Shown here in pieces: positions 7,025-15,942 of a DNA stretch of 64,000 bases (its first letter is position 1; each line of letters opens with the position of its first letter). The translations under genes and the position numbers were made by a program. Source of the stretch: Pseudomonas fluorescens (lineage in GTDB: Bacteria; Pseudomonadota; Gammaproteobacteria; Pseudomonadales; Pseudomonadaceae). Location of the stretch: positions 297,386 to 361,385 of the forward strand of contig NZ_KZ477986.1 in NCBI RefSeq assembly GCF_002837185.1. The letters are read 5' to 3'. Under the pieces are notes generated by a model, which did no database searches, was not told where the DNA came from, and was given only the letters and a program-made list of their open reading frames with translations.

Positions 7025-9628
7025 ATGTTGAATACGTCGAAGATCAAAAATACGCTGCGTCCCGGGCTGTTCGGCGGGTTGATGTCACTGGCAGGCACTG
7101 CAATGGGTGCTGGGGATATCGAGTTCAATACCGACGTCCTCGATCTGAGTGATCGCGCCAACATTGACTTGTCTCAATTTGCGCGCAGCGGATTCATTCT
7201 GCCAGGCACTTACTCGATGGCTGTGCACCTCAATGCCCATCCTATTGCTGAGCAATCGGTGGCGTTCTATCCCCCCGATGACGACCCCAAGGGCAGCCAG
7301 GCCTGTTTGTCGCGCAGTCTTGTCGAGCAACTGGACCTGAAAGTGTCCGAAGCCGGCAAACTGATGTGGTGGAAGGACGGCGAGTGCCTGGATATAACAA
7401 GCTTGCCCGGCATGGAGGTCAGGGGTGATTTGGCCACCTCGACCCTGAGCATCAACGTGCCCCAGGCCTACCTTGAATACAACGCTATCAATTGGGACCC
7501 ACCTTCCCGATGGGATGAGGGGGTGCCGGGGCTGTTGGTGGACTACAGCCTGACGGCGCAGTCCAATTACCAGCGCGACAATGGCCAGCGCAAAAACCTC
7601 AGCGGTAATGGAACCGTGGGGGCCAATGCCGGTGCCTGGCGTCTCAGGGCGGATTGGCAGGGGCGTGTGGAGAGCGGTCGGCAGGAGGCCGCCGGCCCGC
7701 AAAAACTGGAGTGGAGCCGCTATTACGCGTATCGCGCCATCCCGGCGTTGCAGGCGCGCCTGGTGGTGGGTGAGAACTATCTGTATTCGGACCTGTTCGA
7801 CAGCTTCCGCTTTACCGGCGCCGCGCTCAACTCGGATCAAAGCCAACTGCCCCCCAACTTGCGCGGTTACGCGCCGGAAGTGGTCGGTGTGGCCAGGACC
7901 AACGCCAAAGTCATCATCAGCCAGCAGGGCCGTGTGCTCTACGAAACCCTGGTTGCGGCCGGCCCCTTTCGCATTCAGGACCTCAATGATGCGGTGACCG
8001 GCAAGCTGGATGTGCGGGTGGAAGAACAGGACGGTTCGGTCCATACCTTCCAACTCAATACGGCCGGTGTGCCTTACCTGACGCGCCCAGGCCAAGTCCG
8101 TTACAAGCTGGCAAGCGGGCGACCGTCCAACCTTCAGACGGGCTCCGATGGCGCCGTCTTCGGTACCGCAGAGTTCTCCTGGGGCGTGAGCAATGGCTGG
8201 TCGTTGTTCGGTGGCGGTATCACCGATAACAACTATCGGGCGTTAGCCGTGGGCGCCGGGCGGGACTTGCTGGCGTTCGGTGCCGTCTCGCTGGATGTCA
8301 CGCAGTCGCGTGCCAACGTCTGGAACGAGACGCTCTCGGGTAAATCCTACCGCCTTCAATACTCGAAGAACTTCGAAGAGTACGACAGCCAGGTGACCTT
8401 CGCCGGCTACCGCTTTTCCGAGAAGAACTTCCTGAGCATGAGTGAGTACCTGGATGCACGGCATTACGGGTTGAACGGCGAGCTTGGCGGGCGAGGGGAC
8501 TACCGCGATCCCAACGAGGGTTGGCGGCCCATCGGTGGCAGCAAAGCGCTGTATACGGTGACGGTCAACAAGCAGTTTCGTGACCTGGGCGCCACTGTCT
8601 ACGCCAGCTACAACAAGCAAACCTACTGGGACCGGCCGGACACGCATCGCTGGAACCTGTCGCTGTCGCGCTACTTCAATGTGGGCACGGTCAAGAACAT
8701 GAGCCTGTCGCTGAACATGTACCGCACCCAGGAATACAACTACAAGGACAACGGCATGGCGCTGACGGTCAGCCTGCCGTTGGGGCGTACCGGCACGCTG
8801 TCGCTGGACGCCAATCGAGCCGCCGGCAAAAACGGTTTTGCCTCGCGCTACAGCGACCGCCTCGATGAGCGTAACAGCTACCAGCTCAGTGCCAGCGACA
8901 CCTCCGCCAGCGGTTACCTGAGCCATATGGGCGACAACGTCGACATCGACGTGAGTGCCAGCAGGCAGCAGGGCGGTTCCAGCAACCTCGGTGTCTCCGC
9001 ACGCGGCGGTGCCACGCTCACGGCCTATGGTGCGGCGCTCCATCGAACCACCAGTACAGGCGGCACCCGCCTGATGGTCGATACCGCCGGTGTGCCCGAT
9101 GTGCCGGTGCGCGGTTATGGCGCGCCGACCCGCAGCAATGCCTTTGGCAAAGCCGTGATCTCGGATATCAGCAGCTATCAGCGCACCGCCGCCAGCGTTG
9201 ATTTGGAGCGCTTGCCGAGCAATGTCGAAGCCACTCAATCAGTCACGCAATTGACGCTCACCGAAGGGGCAATCGGTTATCGCTCGCTGGATGTGATTGC
9301 CGGTGAAAAAGCCATGGCGGTACTGCGCCTGGCGGATGGCAGCTCGCCGCCCTTCGGCGCGACGGTGCAGAACCTCAAGCAACAGGATACCGGCATTGTG
9401 AATGATGGCGGCGAGGTCTACCTGAGCGGCATCCAGGCCGGCGAGCAGATGACCGTCAGTTGGGGCGGCGGCGCACGCTGCCTGCTCACGCTGCCCGCCA
9501 CGTTGCCTGCCGATGGGTTGACCGATGCCCTGCAATTGCGCTGCCAGCCGGTAGCCGCCGATCCATCCTTGCCCGAGCCCGCCGGGCTGTCCGGCACGCC
9601 TATCGATACGGAGAACACAGCCTCATGA
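7025..9628 (+). CDS. Outer-membrane fimbrial usher
   Basis: An 867-residue usher: the gated 24-strand pore through which chaperone-subunit complexes are assembled and secreted. I choose ATG 7025, with AGG five bases upstream; a TTG-started reading from 7001 would overlap the previous stop. A signal peptide precedes the N-terminal chaperone-binding domain, which begins IEFNTDVLDLSDRANIDLSQ. Hallmarks of the family follow: GQARYKLASGR-like barrel text (GQVRYKLASG), alternating aromatic barrel strands, and a C-terminal domain with paired cysteines (ARCLLTLP, LQLRC). The ATGA overlap with the chaperone gene implies translational coupling. Confidence 0.95.
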   Translation: MLNTSKIKNTLRPGLFGGLMSLAGTAMGAGDIEFNTDVLDLSDRANIDLSQFARSGFILPGTYSMAVHLNAHPIAEQSVAFYPPDDDPKGSQACLSRSLVEQLDLKVSEAGKLMWWKDGECLDITSLPGMEVRGDLATSTLSINVPQAYLEYNAINWDPPSRWDEGVPGLLVDYSLTAQSNYQRDNGQRKNLSGNGTVGANAGAWRLRADWQGRVESGRQEAAGPQKLEWSRYYAYRAIPALQARLVVGENYLYSDLFDSFRFTGAALNSDQSQLPPNLRGYAPEVVGVARTNAKVIISQQGRVLYETLVAAGPFRIQDLNDAVTGKLDVRVEEQDGSVHTFQLNTAGVPYLTRPGQVRYKLASGRPSNLQTGSDGAVFGTAEFSWGVSNGWSLFGGGITDNNYRALAVGAGRDLLAFGAVSLDVTQSRANVWNETLSGKSYRLQYSKNFEEYDSQVTFAGYRFSEKNFLSMSEYLDARHYGLNGELGGRGDYRDPNEGWRPIGGSKALYTVTVNKQFRDLGATVYASYNKQTYWDRPDTHRWNLSLSRYFNVGTVKNMSLSLNMYRTQEYNYKDNGMALTVSLPLGRTGTLSLDANRAAGKNGFASRYSDRLDERNSYQLSASDTSASGYLSHMGDNVDIDVSASRQQGGSSNLGVSARGGATLTAYGAALHRTTSTGGTRLMVDTAGVPDVPVRGYGAPTRSNAFGKAVISDISSYQRTAASVDLERLPSNVEATQSVTQLTLTEGAIGYRSLDVIAGEKAMAVLRLADGSSPPFGATVQNLKQQDTGIVNDGGEVYLSGIQAGEQMTVSWGGGARCLLTLPATLPADGLTDALQLRCQPVAADPSLPEPAGLSGTPIDTENTAS

Positions 9629-10386
9629 TGCCCAATACACGTCGCCTATTCCCACCCTTCGCGCTGTTGGCCCTGGCCTTGACCCAGACTGCCAACGCTG
9701 CCGTGGGCCTGGACCGTACCCGCGTGATTTTCGACGGTGGCAAAGAGGCCACCAGCGTGAATATCACCAACAACAACACCCAGTTGCCCTATCTGGCCCA
9801 GGGCTGGATCGAGGATGAAACCGGTAAGAAAATCACCACGCCGTTGATCGTGCTTCCACCGGTTCAACGCCTGGAGCCGGGCAAACAAAGCCAGGTGAAG
9901 GTCCAGGCGTTGCCGGCGGCCAAGTCGCTGCCGCAGGACCGGGAGACGGTCTACTACTTCAACTTGAGGGAAATTCCGCCGCGCAGCGATAAGTCCAACA
10001 CCCTGCAGATCGCGCTGCAAACCCGTATCAAGTTGTTCTACCGCCCGCAGGCCATCGAGCCGAGCCAGCAGGATTTGTCCAACCCGTGGCAGGAAAAACT
10101 GACCCTGACCCGTGAAGGCGATCAATACCGGGTGAGTAACCCCACGCCCTATTACGTGACGTTGGTGGATGCACGCAGCAGCAAGGACAGCACAACCGTG
10201 CCGGGTTTCGTGCCACTGATGGTTCCCCCCAAAGGCTCCCTGGTCTTGGGGCCTGCCGCCAAGGCACTGGGCACGAGCCCCTATCTGGCCTACGTGAACG
10301 ACTACGGCGGTCGCCCGCTCCTGGCCTTCACCTGCACGGGGGACACTTGCACCGTGGACCGGCAGGCCGCGCCGGCGAATGAGTAA
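9625..10386 (+). CDS. Periplasmic PapD-type fimbrial chaperone
   Basis: A 253-residue periplasmic chaperone. After a 25-residue signal peptide the mature chain starts AVGLDRTRVIFDG, almost the textbook PapD start. Arg33 (mature Arg8) and Lys136 in TRIKLFYRP (mature about 111) are the subunit-anchoring pair. The short loop between the F1 and G1 strands (FNLREIPPRSDKSNTLQIAL) places it in the FGS group that assembles rod-like pili. It donates the G1 strand to pilins and hands them to the usher, whose gene it overlaps by four bases. Usher-before-chaperone order is that of pap rather than of most Pseudomonas cup clusters. Confidence 0.94.
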   Translation: MMPNTRRLFPPFALLALALTQTANAAVGLDRTRVIFDGGKEATSVNITNNNTQLPYLAQGWIEDETGKKITTPLIVLPPVQRLEPGKQSQVKVQALPAAKSLPQDRETVYYFNLREIPPRSDKSNTLQIALQTRIKLFYRPQAIEPSQQDLSNPWQEKLTLTREGDQYRVSNPTPYYVTLVDARSSKDSTTVPGFVPLMVPPKGSLVLGPAAKALGTSPYLAYVNDYGGRPLLAFTCTGDTCTVDRQAAPANE

Positions 10387-10403
10387 TGGTGCTGGAGAAC
10401 GTC

Positions 10404-10985
10404 ATGAAGTCGCAAAAAGTGAAGGTCCTGGGCGGCCTGTTATGGGCCTTGGCGATGGGCGCGCAGGCCGCGGATGAGGACGATATCGAAGGCATGAGCG
10501 GCATGCTGAATGTGCTCGGGTCCATGCATGAGTCGCCTTGCAGCCTGGAGATGACGTCGCTGCACCAGACCGTCGACCTGGACGCCGTGTCGACCAGCCA
10601 GTTGCAACGGCCCGGTGACCAGGCGACCCCCAAGGCTTTTCAGCTGCGGTTCACCGATTGTCTGCGCACCGCCGGCCGTATCCGCAATGAACGTACCGGC
10701 AACCTGACCTGGAGTGCTTACCAACCGGTGCTGTCGGTCACATTCGAGGCGCCGGCCGATGCCGACGATCCGCGGCTGGTCAAAGTGCAGGGCATTACCG
10801 GCATGGGCCTGCAGTTGACCGATGCCCTCGGTCGCGACGTGCAGTTGGGCTCAAGGGGCCAGCCGCTGTTTTTGCCCGTGGGCCGCAATACCCAGACCTG
10901 GAATGTACGGCCCACGCGCACCGCTGCGCCGTTGACCAGCGGGGCATTCAGGGCCGTGGTGGATTTCAGGCTCACTTATGAGTAG
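10404..10985 (+). CDS. Minor fimbrial subunit 1
   Basis: A 193-residue pilin-family protein. I start at ATG 10404, which has GGAG six bases upstream, instead of the ATG that overlaps the chaperone stop at 10386. The signal peptide ends near residue 22 (GAQA). The acidic start DEDDIEG is followed by a Cys46 in the usual pilin position and a C-terminal strand VDFRLTYE. The middle (LHQTVDLDAVSTSQL) resembles the first two pilins of this operon, so it probably belongs to the rod or tip-adaptor class. Its stop overlaps an alternative start of the next gene. Confidence 0.78.
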   Translation: MKSQKVKVLGGLLWALAMGAQAADEDDIEGMSGMLNVLGSMHESPCSLEMTSLHQTVDLDAVSTSQLQRPGDQATPKAFQLRFTDCLRTAGRIRNERTGNLTWSAYQPVLSVTFEAPADADDPRLVKVQGITGMGLQLTDALGRDVQLGSRGQPLFLPVGRNTQTWNVRPTRTAAPLTSGAFRAVVDFRLTYE

Positions 10986-10995
10986 GGGTGCAACG

Positions 10996-11478
10996 ATGGC
11001 TAAATCAATCGGCTTGATTGCCGGCGGCGTGTGGATGGCGGTCAGCCAGGCCTTGCAGGCCGAAACCAGTTTGACCATTCGCGCGGTGATCATCGCGCCC
11101 CCGCCGTGCGTCATCAACGGTGGCAGCACGCTGGACGTACCGTTCGGCAATGACCTGCTGACGTCACGGGTCGATGGGGTCAATTACCGGCGCGGGGTGC
11201 CGTATACCGTGACCTGTGATTCGCCATTCAGCAATGCGTTGAGCCTGGAACTCAAGGGCACGGCGGCGTCGTTTGACAACCGCGCGCTCGCCACCCGCAA
11301 GGCGGACCTTGGCGTCAGGCTGTTTGTGAATGGCGCTGACTGGCCGCTCAATACAGCGGTGAATTTTACCTATCCCAATTTCCCCGTGGTGCAGGCGGTG
11401 CCGGTCAAACGTGCGGGCAGCACGCTGACCGGCGGGGCCTTCGATGCCACCGCGACCCTGGTGGTCGACTACCAATGA
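10996..11478 (+). CDS. Minor fimbrial subunit 2 (PapF/MrpF-like adaptor)
   Basis: A 160-residue pilin. ATG 10996 is preferred because AGGGG lies eight bases upstream; the upstream ATG 10978 overlaps the previous gene. A signal peptide of about 22 residues ends LQA. The motif PPPCVINGGSTLDVPFGNDL with RVDGVNYRR is shared with the next gene (RVDGVRYRR), so the two are tandem paralogs. Such short subunits usually sit in the tip fibrillum as adaptors for the adhesin; this role is inferred. Confidence 0.75.
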   Translation: MAKSIGLIAGGVWMAVSQALQAETSLTIRAVIIAPPPCVINGGSTLDVPFGNDLLTSRVDGVNYRRGVPYTVTCDSPFSNALSLELKGTAASFDNRALATRKADLGVRLFVNGADWPLNTAVNFTYPNFPVVQAVPVKRAGSTLTGGAFDATATLVVDYQ

Positions 11479-11506
11479 TGGTTACCGATAAAGAGAGGAA
11501 TGACCC

Positions 11507-11986
11507 ATGACAGCTTGGCAGCCGCGAGCCTTGCTCGCTCTGTGCGTCATCGGCCTGTGCAGTGGAGCGTCGGCCAACTTGACGTTCAGCGGGACACTGA
11601 ACGAGCCGCCTCCGTGCACGATCGATGCGGGCAACACCATTGAGGTCGATTTTGGCGATGTCGGGGTAAAACGCGTCGATGGGGTGAGGTATCGCAGAGC
11701 GGTCGGCTACGCGATCAACTGCGGCACCGACACCCTGCCATGGGCATTGAAACTGAGTCTCAACGGCACGCCCACGGCGTTTGACGGTTCAGCGGTGCAG
11801 ACCAGCGTGCCTGCGCTGGGCATTCGGGTGTTTCAGAACAACCTGCCATTCCCACTCAATACGCCCCTGGACATCACCTTGTCGTCACCGCCGACCCTGG
11901 AGGTAGTGCCCGTGCAGCAGCCCGGTGCAACGCTGCCTCCGGCCAGGTTCACGGCGGTGGCCACGTTGTTGGCCGAATACCAGTAG
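11507..11986 (+). CDS. Minor fimbrial subunit 3, paralog of the preceding gene
   Basis: A 159-residue pilin with a signal peptide ending near residue 23 (GASA), then NLTFSGTLNEPPPCTIDAG. The conserved core (EVDFGDVGVKRVDGVRYRR) and the end (PPARFTAVATLLAEYQ) mirror the preceding subunit. GAGG upstream of ATG 11507 is a good ribosome site. The tandem pair may be two non-interchangeable tip adaptors, or a recent duplication now diverging. Confidence 0.75.
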   Translation: MTAWQPRALLALCVIGLCSGASANLTFSGTLNEPPPCTIDAGNTIEVDFGDVGVKRVDGVRYRRAVGYAINCGTDTLPWALKLSLNGTPTAFDGSAVQTSVPALGIRVFQNNLPFPLNTPLDITLSSPPTLEVVPVQQPGATLPPARFTAVATLLAEYQ

Positions 11987-11997
11987 GAGCTGAATCG

Positions 11998-12534
11998 ATG
12001 CGATATCAAAGGGTTCAAACGGCAGGCCTGGCCGTTCTGCTCGCCATCGGCCTGATCCCCCTGGGCCAGGCGGCGGACAATCTGCGTTTCAAAGGCAACC
12101 TGGTTGAAGAGGCCTGCACCCTGCGCCCCGGCGACGAGGCCGTCACGCTGGAACTCTGGGACCTCACCAGCAAGTACCTGTATATCAACACGCGCTCGGT
12201 GGGCAAGCGTTTCAAGCTGCACCTGGAAGACTGCGATACCACGATCGGCAACTCGGTGACCATCACCTTCGGCGGCGCCGAGAACAGAGAGCTTCCCGGC
12301 TTGCTCGCACTGGACGGTGGCAGCGGCGCCTCGGGCATTGGCGTCGGCATGGAGACGCTGAGCGACAAACCCTTGCCCTTGAATACCGTCAGCGACAGAC
12401 AGGTGTTGAGCGACGGCAGCAATGCCATCGAGCTCAAGGCCTATGTGCAGGGCGAGCCGACCGCCATCAAGGATCAGACCATCGGGCACGGTGCGTACAC
12501 GGTGACCTCAACTTTTACGCTGGACTATCCCTAG
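11998..12534 (+). CDS. Minor fimbrial subunit 4
   Basis: A 178-residue pilin-family protein starting 12 bp after the previous stop, with AGGAG upstream of ATG 11998. The signal peptide is about residues 1-25 (GLIPLGQA). RFKGNLVEEACTLRPGDEAV then LHLEDCDTT gives the conserved Cys pair, and the C-terminal strand is STFTLDYP. It is closer to E. coli FimF/PapK-type subunits in overall pattern than to its two upstream neighbours. It is the last single-domain subunit before the adhesins, so it may link adhesin to tip; that is inferred. Confidence 0.77.
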   Translation: MRYQRVQTAGLAVLLAIGLIPLGQAADNLRFKGNLVEEACTLRPGDEAVTLELWDLTSKYLYINTRSVGKRFKLHLEDCDTTIGNSVTITFGGAENRELPGLLALDGGSGASGIGVGMETLSDKPLPLNTVSDRQVLSDGSNAIELKAYVQGEPTAIKDQTIGHGAYTVTSTFTLDYP

Positions 12535-12571
12535 GCTGTGGCCGGGTAGAGCAGAGCAACAAGAGATCAAG

Positions 12572-13540
12572 ATGAAACGACTCTATGGCGTTATAGCGCT
12601 TCTCGTCCTGCTGGGTGTCAACACGGCCGTTCGAGCAGCTGATTGCCGCGTGAATGGCGGAGCGTGGCGATATGTTGGAGACGGTGGGATCCTGAATCTG
12701 CAGGTCCCCGTCACGGTCAGAGTGGGCTCGGACAGTACCCGTCTGATCCTTGAAGGTGCATGGCTGGAGTGCCGATTTACTCCATCCCCCGCTCACCCTG
12801 CGCGCATAGATTATTGGGGAACCTCTGCGCAGGCCGGTTCCCCCTGGGTGCCCGGCCCGAAATTTTCCGCGCAAGGTACTGGCTTACGCATAAACGGCGC
12901 GTTTTATAACACCCCTGTGCCGTATAACATCCGGATCGCGACCATGCCTAATAACGGTCTGGGGTACCCCATCAACGTAGCCCCCTATATCTTGCTGAGA
13001 AACGATCCGAGCAACCCTATCGACGTTCGAAGAGGGGACATCCTGGGCGCGTTGAATCTTCACCAGACCAACAACTACAGTTCGGGAAGTACCAGGCTCG
13101 TACTGACGTACACCGCCGAGAACAACTTCGGCATCTCTCCATCGACCTGCACGATCAACAACAACAATCCCATCGATATCGACTTCGGCACCGTGAATCA
13201 ACGGGCCATTGGCACTGCCCCGCTGACAACCTCGATTGTCAGCCACCGCAGGCTCACCTACTCATGTCCGGATGGCGGGATCACTACACCGATCACCATT
13301 ACTTACAAAGGCGGCCCGTCGTCGTTCGATTCACGTTTGTTGCTGATGAACAATCCGGACGTGGGCACGGCGCTCGTCCGCGCGGGTTCAGTGGTACCTG
13401 TGAACGATGCGTTCCTGACCCGTATCACCAACAGCACAGGCGGGGACGATGTGACGTTTGCTCTCGTTCGGCGCAACGGGGCGCTACCGAGCGCGGGGGG
13501 CGTAAGCGGCAGCGGTGTGCTGGTGATGGGGGTGCCCTGA
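12572..13540 (+). CDS. Two-domain fimbrial tip adhesin A
   Basis: A 322-residue secreted protein. The signal peptide ends at residue 22 (VRA). Residues 23 to about 185 form a receptor-binding-like domain (DCRVNGGAW..., INGAFYNTPVP, TMPNNGLGYPINV). Residues from about Cys193 (STCTINNNNPIDIDFGTVNQ) to the end form a pilin domain. This head-plus-pilin layout and the length match FimH/PapG/MrpH-type adhesins. Distal position in a pap-like operon supports this. The ligand cannot be predicted. The next gene is a tandem paralog with near-identical motifs. Confidence 0.8.
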   Translation: MKRLYGVIALLVLLGVNTAVRAADCRVNGGAWRYVGDGGILNLQVPVTVRVGSDSTRLILEGAWLECRFTPSPAHPARIDYWGTSAQAGSPWVPGPKFSAQGTGLRINGAFYNTPVPYNIRIATMPNNGLGYPINVAPYILLRNDPSNPIDVRRGDILGALNLHQTNNYSSGSTRLVLTYTAENNFGISPSTCTINNNNPIDIDFGTVNQRAIGTAPLTTSIVSHRRLTYSCPDGGITTPITITYKGGPSSFDSRLLLMNNPDVGTALVRAGSVVPVNDAFLTRITNSTGGDDVTFALVRRNGALPSAGGVSGSGVLVMGVP

Positions 13541-13608
13541 TGCATAAGATCCAGCCCGCTCGCACAGGGTGGCACGCTTTATTTATCAGGCGTTCGAGAG
13601 AGATCAGA

Positions 13609-14565
13609 ATGAAACGACTATCTGGAGCCTTGGTGCTTCTTGCCCTGACGGGTTTTGCTACGACCGCGCAAGCTGTCCATTGCCGTGTCAATGGAGGAAA
13701 CTGGGAAACCGGCAACCCTAATCTACAGGTCCCCGTTACGGTCACCCTCAACGCGGACCGTACACGCATCATGATGGAAGGGGCGAGGCTGGAATGTCGG
13801 TACTCCGCTGGGCAGGGCCCGGGGTGGGGGGTGGACTATTGGTCGACGGGTAACGCTTCAGGTACCCCCTGGACGCCCGGCCCGTCATTCGGCGGTCAAC
13901 AGACGGGTTTGAGTATCAACGGGGCGTTCTATAACACCCCGGTTCCTTCGGGCATAAGGGTGGCGACCATGCCCAACAACGGGGTCGGTTACCTGATCAA
14001 TGTCGTCCCTTTTATATTGGTGCGTAATTTTCCTTCCAACCCCATCAATGTTGTAGCAGGGGACAATCTTGGTGTACTACGCCTGATCGCCACGAACAAC
14101 TACAGCTCGGAGACTGCAAACCTCAGGGTTACTTACTTTGCCAAAAACGACTTCACCGTCTCCCCGTCAACCTGCACGATCAACAACAACCACCCCATCG
14201 AGATCAACTTCGGTAACGTGCACCAGCGAGGGATAGGCACCGACCCGCTGACATCGTCCATCGTCAGTAACCGCAGGCTCACCTATTCATGCCCGGATGG
14301 CGGGATCAATACACCCATCACCATCACGTACAAAGGCACCCGCACCGGTTTCGACTCTCGCCTGCTGTTGATGAACAATGCCGATGTGGGCACAGCCCTG
14401 GTGCGCAATGGGTCCGCCGTACCGGTCAATGGTTCGTTCCTGACCCGCATCACTAACAGCACGGGCGCCGACGACGTGACGTTTTCCCTGGTTCGTCGCG
14501 CGGGCTCGTTGCCGGCCGCCGGCCCCGTCAGCGGCAGCGGGATACTGGTGATGGGCGTGCCCTGA
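13609..14565 (+). CDS. Two-domain fimbrial tip adhesin B (tandem paralog)
   Basis: A 318-residue paralog of the preceding adhesin, starting at ATG 13609 after a GAGAGAGATCAGA leader like the GAGATCAAG before adhesin A. The signal peptide is 22 residues (TAQA). Both domains are present: HCRVNGGNWETG, INGAFYNTPVPSGIRVATMP, then the pilin domain with STCTINNNHPIEINFGNVHQ and the end SGILVMGVP. The pilin half is more alike between the two than the exposed surface segments of the head. This is expected if both fit the same adaptor but bind different ligands. It ends the operon. Confidence 0.8.
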   Translation: MKRLSGALVLLALTGFATTAQAVHCRVNGGNWETGNPNLQVPVTVTLNADRTRIMMEGARLECRYSAGQGPGWGVDYWSTGNASGTPWTPGPSFGGQQTGLSINGAFYNTPVPSGIRVATMPNNGVGYLINVVPFILVRNFPSNPINVVAGDNLGVLRLIATNNYSSETANLRVTYFAKNDFTVSPSTCTINNNHPIEINFGNVHQRGIGTDPLTSSIVSNRRLTYSCPDGGINTPITITYKGTRTGFDSRLLLMNNADVGTALVRNGSAVPVNGSFLTRITNSTGADDVTFSLVRRAGSLPAAGPVSGSGILVMGVP

Positions 14566-14640
14566 ACACAGCGCGATACCCAAAGCGCACCGCATGCCCC
14601 TAGAATGCCGGTTCCACTTCCTCTGGCATCTGGGGCACTC

Positions 14641-15594
14641 ATGCACATCTCTTCGGGCCGCTGGGTCTACGGTTTTCTCCTGACCCTGTTGACCGCGCTG
14701 CTCTGGGGCATTCTACCGATCAAGCTCAAACAGGTATTGCAGGTGATGGACCCGATCACGGTGACCTGGTTTCGCCTGATCGTCGCGGGCAGTTGCCTGT
14801 TTATCTACCTGGCGTTCACCCGGCGCTTGCCCAGCCGCAAGGTACTTGGCCCCAAGGGCGGCTGGCTGGTGGCGATGGCCGTGTGCGGGCTGGTGGGCAA
14901 TTATGTGTTGTATCTGGTGGGTTTGAAGATGCTGAGCCCCGGTACCGCACAACTGGTGGTGCAGATGGGGCCGATCTTCCTGATGGTTGCCAGCGTATTT
15001 GTGTTCAAGGAGCGTTTCAGCCTTGGGCAGGGCGTGGGGCTGATGGTGCTGATCATTGGCTTCGGGTTGTTCTTCAACCAGCGCCTGGCTGAGTTGCTGA
15101 CCTCGATGGGCACCTACACCGCCGGCGTGTTGACGGTGCTGCTGGCGACCAGCATCTGGGTGTTCTACGCCCTGGGCCAGAAGCAGTTGCTGACCGTGTG
15201 GAATTCGCTGCAGGTGATGATGGTGATCTACCTGTCGTGTGCGGTATTGCTCACGCCGTGGGCGCATCCGCTGCAAGCGCTGCAACTGAGCCCGCTGCAA
15301 GGCTGGCTGCTGCTGGCGTGCTGCATGAACACGCTGGTGGCCTACGGCGCCTTTGCCGAGGCGCTGGCGCATTGGGAGGCGTCGCGGGTCAGTGCGACCC
15401 TGGCCCTGACGCCGTTGGTGACCTTTGTGGCGGTGGCACTGGCGGCGTGGCTGTGGCCGGATTTTGTGCAGGCCGAAGCGATCAACGCCTTGGGCTATTT
15501 TGGCGCGCTGGTGGTGGTGATGGGCTCGGCGATGGTGGCGCTGGCGCCGTCGCTGGTGGCGGGGCTCAAGGCTCGGCGTGCGCGGTTGGTCTAG
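14641..15594 (+). CDS. EamA/DMT-family inner-membrane exporter
   Basis: A 317-residue protein with about ten hydrophobic helices in two EamA repeats, starting MHISSGRWVYGFLLTLLTALLWG. The first repeat has the typical ALLWGILPIKLKQV and FRLIVAG helices, and the second runs from ATSIWVFYALGQK to LALTPLVTF. Members export small metabolites such as amino acids; this one's substrate is unknown. ATG 14641 has GGGG eight bases upstream and is preferred over 14605. A TAGAAT at 14601 is a possible -10 box, suggesting transcription separate from the fimbrial operon. Confidence 0.85.
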   Translation: MHISSGRWVYGFLLTLLTALLWGILPIKLKQVLQVMDPITVTWFRLIVAGSCLFIYLAFTRRLPSRKVLGPKGGWLVAMAVCGLVGNYVLYLVGLKMLSPGTAQLVVQMGPIFLMVASVFVFKERFSLGQGVGLMVLIIGFGLFFNQRLAELLTSMGTYTAGVLTVLLATSIWVFYALGQKQLLTVWNSLQVMMVIYLSCAVLLTPWAHPLQALQLSPLQGWLLLACCMNTLVAYGAFAEALAHWEASRVSATLALTPLVTFVAVALAAWLWPDFVQAEAINALGYFGALVVVMGSAMVALAPSLVAGLKARRARLV

Positions 15595-15610
15595 GGGTAT
15601 GAAGAGCCAA

Positions 15611-15728
15611 ATGTGGGAGGGGGCTTGCCCCCGATAGCGGCCTCAGGGCTGGCCAGTATTTTGGATCAGACCGAGTACATATCCATTATTCAGTAACGGC
15701 CATTGACCGGGCGCCTAAGATCAAAAGC
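15611..15728. repeat. Short (118-bp) copy of a dispersed REP-headed element
   Basis: It begins ATGTGGGAGGGGGCTTGCC, continues through GGATCAGACCGAGTACAT and TCCATTATTCAG, and ends GCGCCTAAGATCAAAAGC. The same ends are found at 55899-56235, where an extra 200 bp or so separate ACGGCCA from GGGGCGCCTGAG. This copy looks like an internal-deletion form of that element. Confidence 0.7.
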
Positions 15729-15792
15729 AAAAGCGCGGCGGCCTTGGAGCCGACCGGCATCTTGTGCCGAGCCCGGTACAAATGTGCCCTCT

Positions 15793-15890
15793 GTAGGAGC
15801 GAGCTTGCTCGCGAAAAACGTTAACGATAACGCGTGCTTTCTGAACGAACGCGGTGCCTGTGAGTTTTTCGCGAGCAAGCTCGCTCCTAC
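15793..15890. repeat. REPIN of the GTAGGAGCGAGCTTGCTCGC family
   Basis: Inverted arms GTAGGAGCGAGCTTGCTCGC (15793-15812) and its reverse complement (15871-15890) flank a variable loop. It differs from the GTGGGAGGGGGCTTGC family elsewhere in the window. It fills most of the 348-bp gap between the convergent exporter gene and fumC, with the 118-bp element beside it; nothing else was seen there. Confidence 0.85.
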
Positions 15891-15942
15891 AATGGGTATC
15901 AGGGCAAGCCTCCCACCTTTGATCATCGGTAACCGTTGGCGC

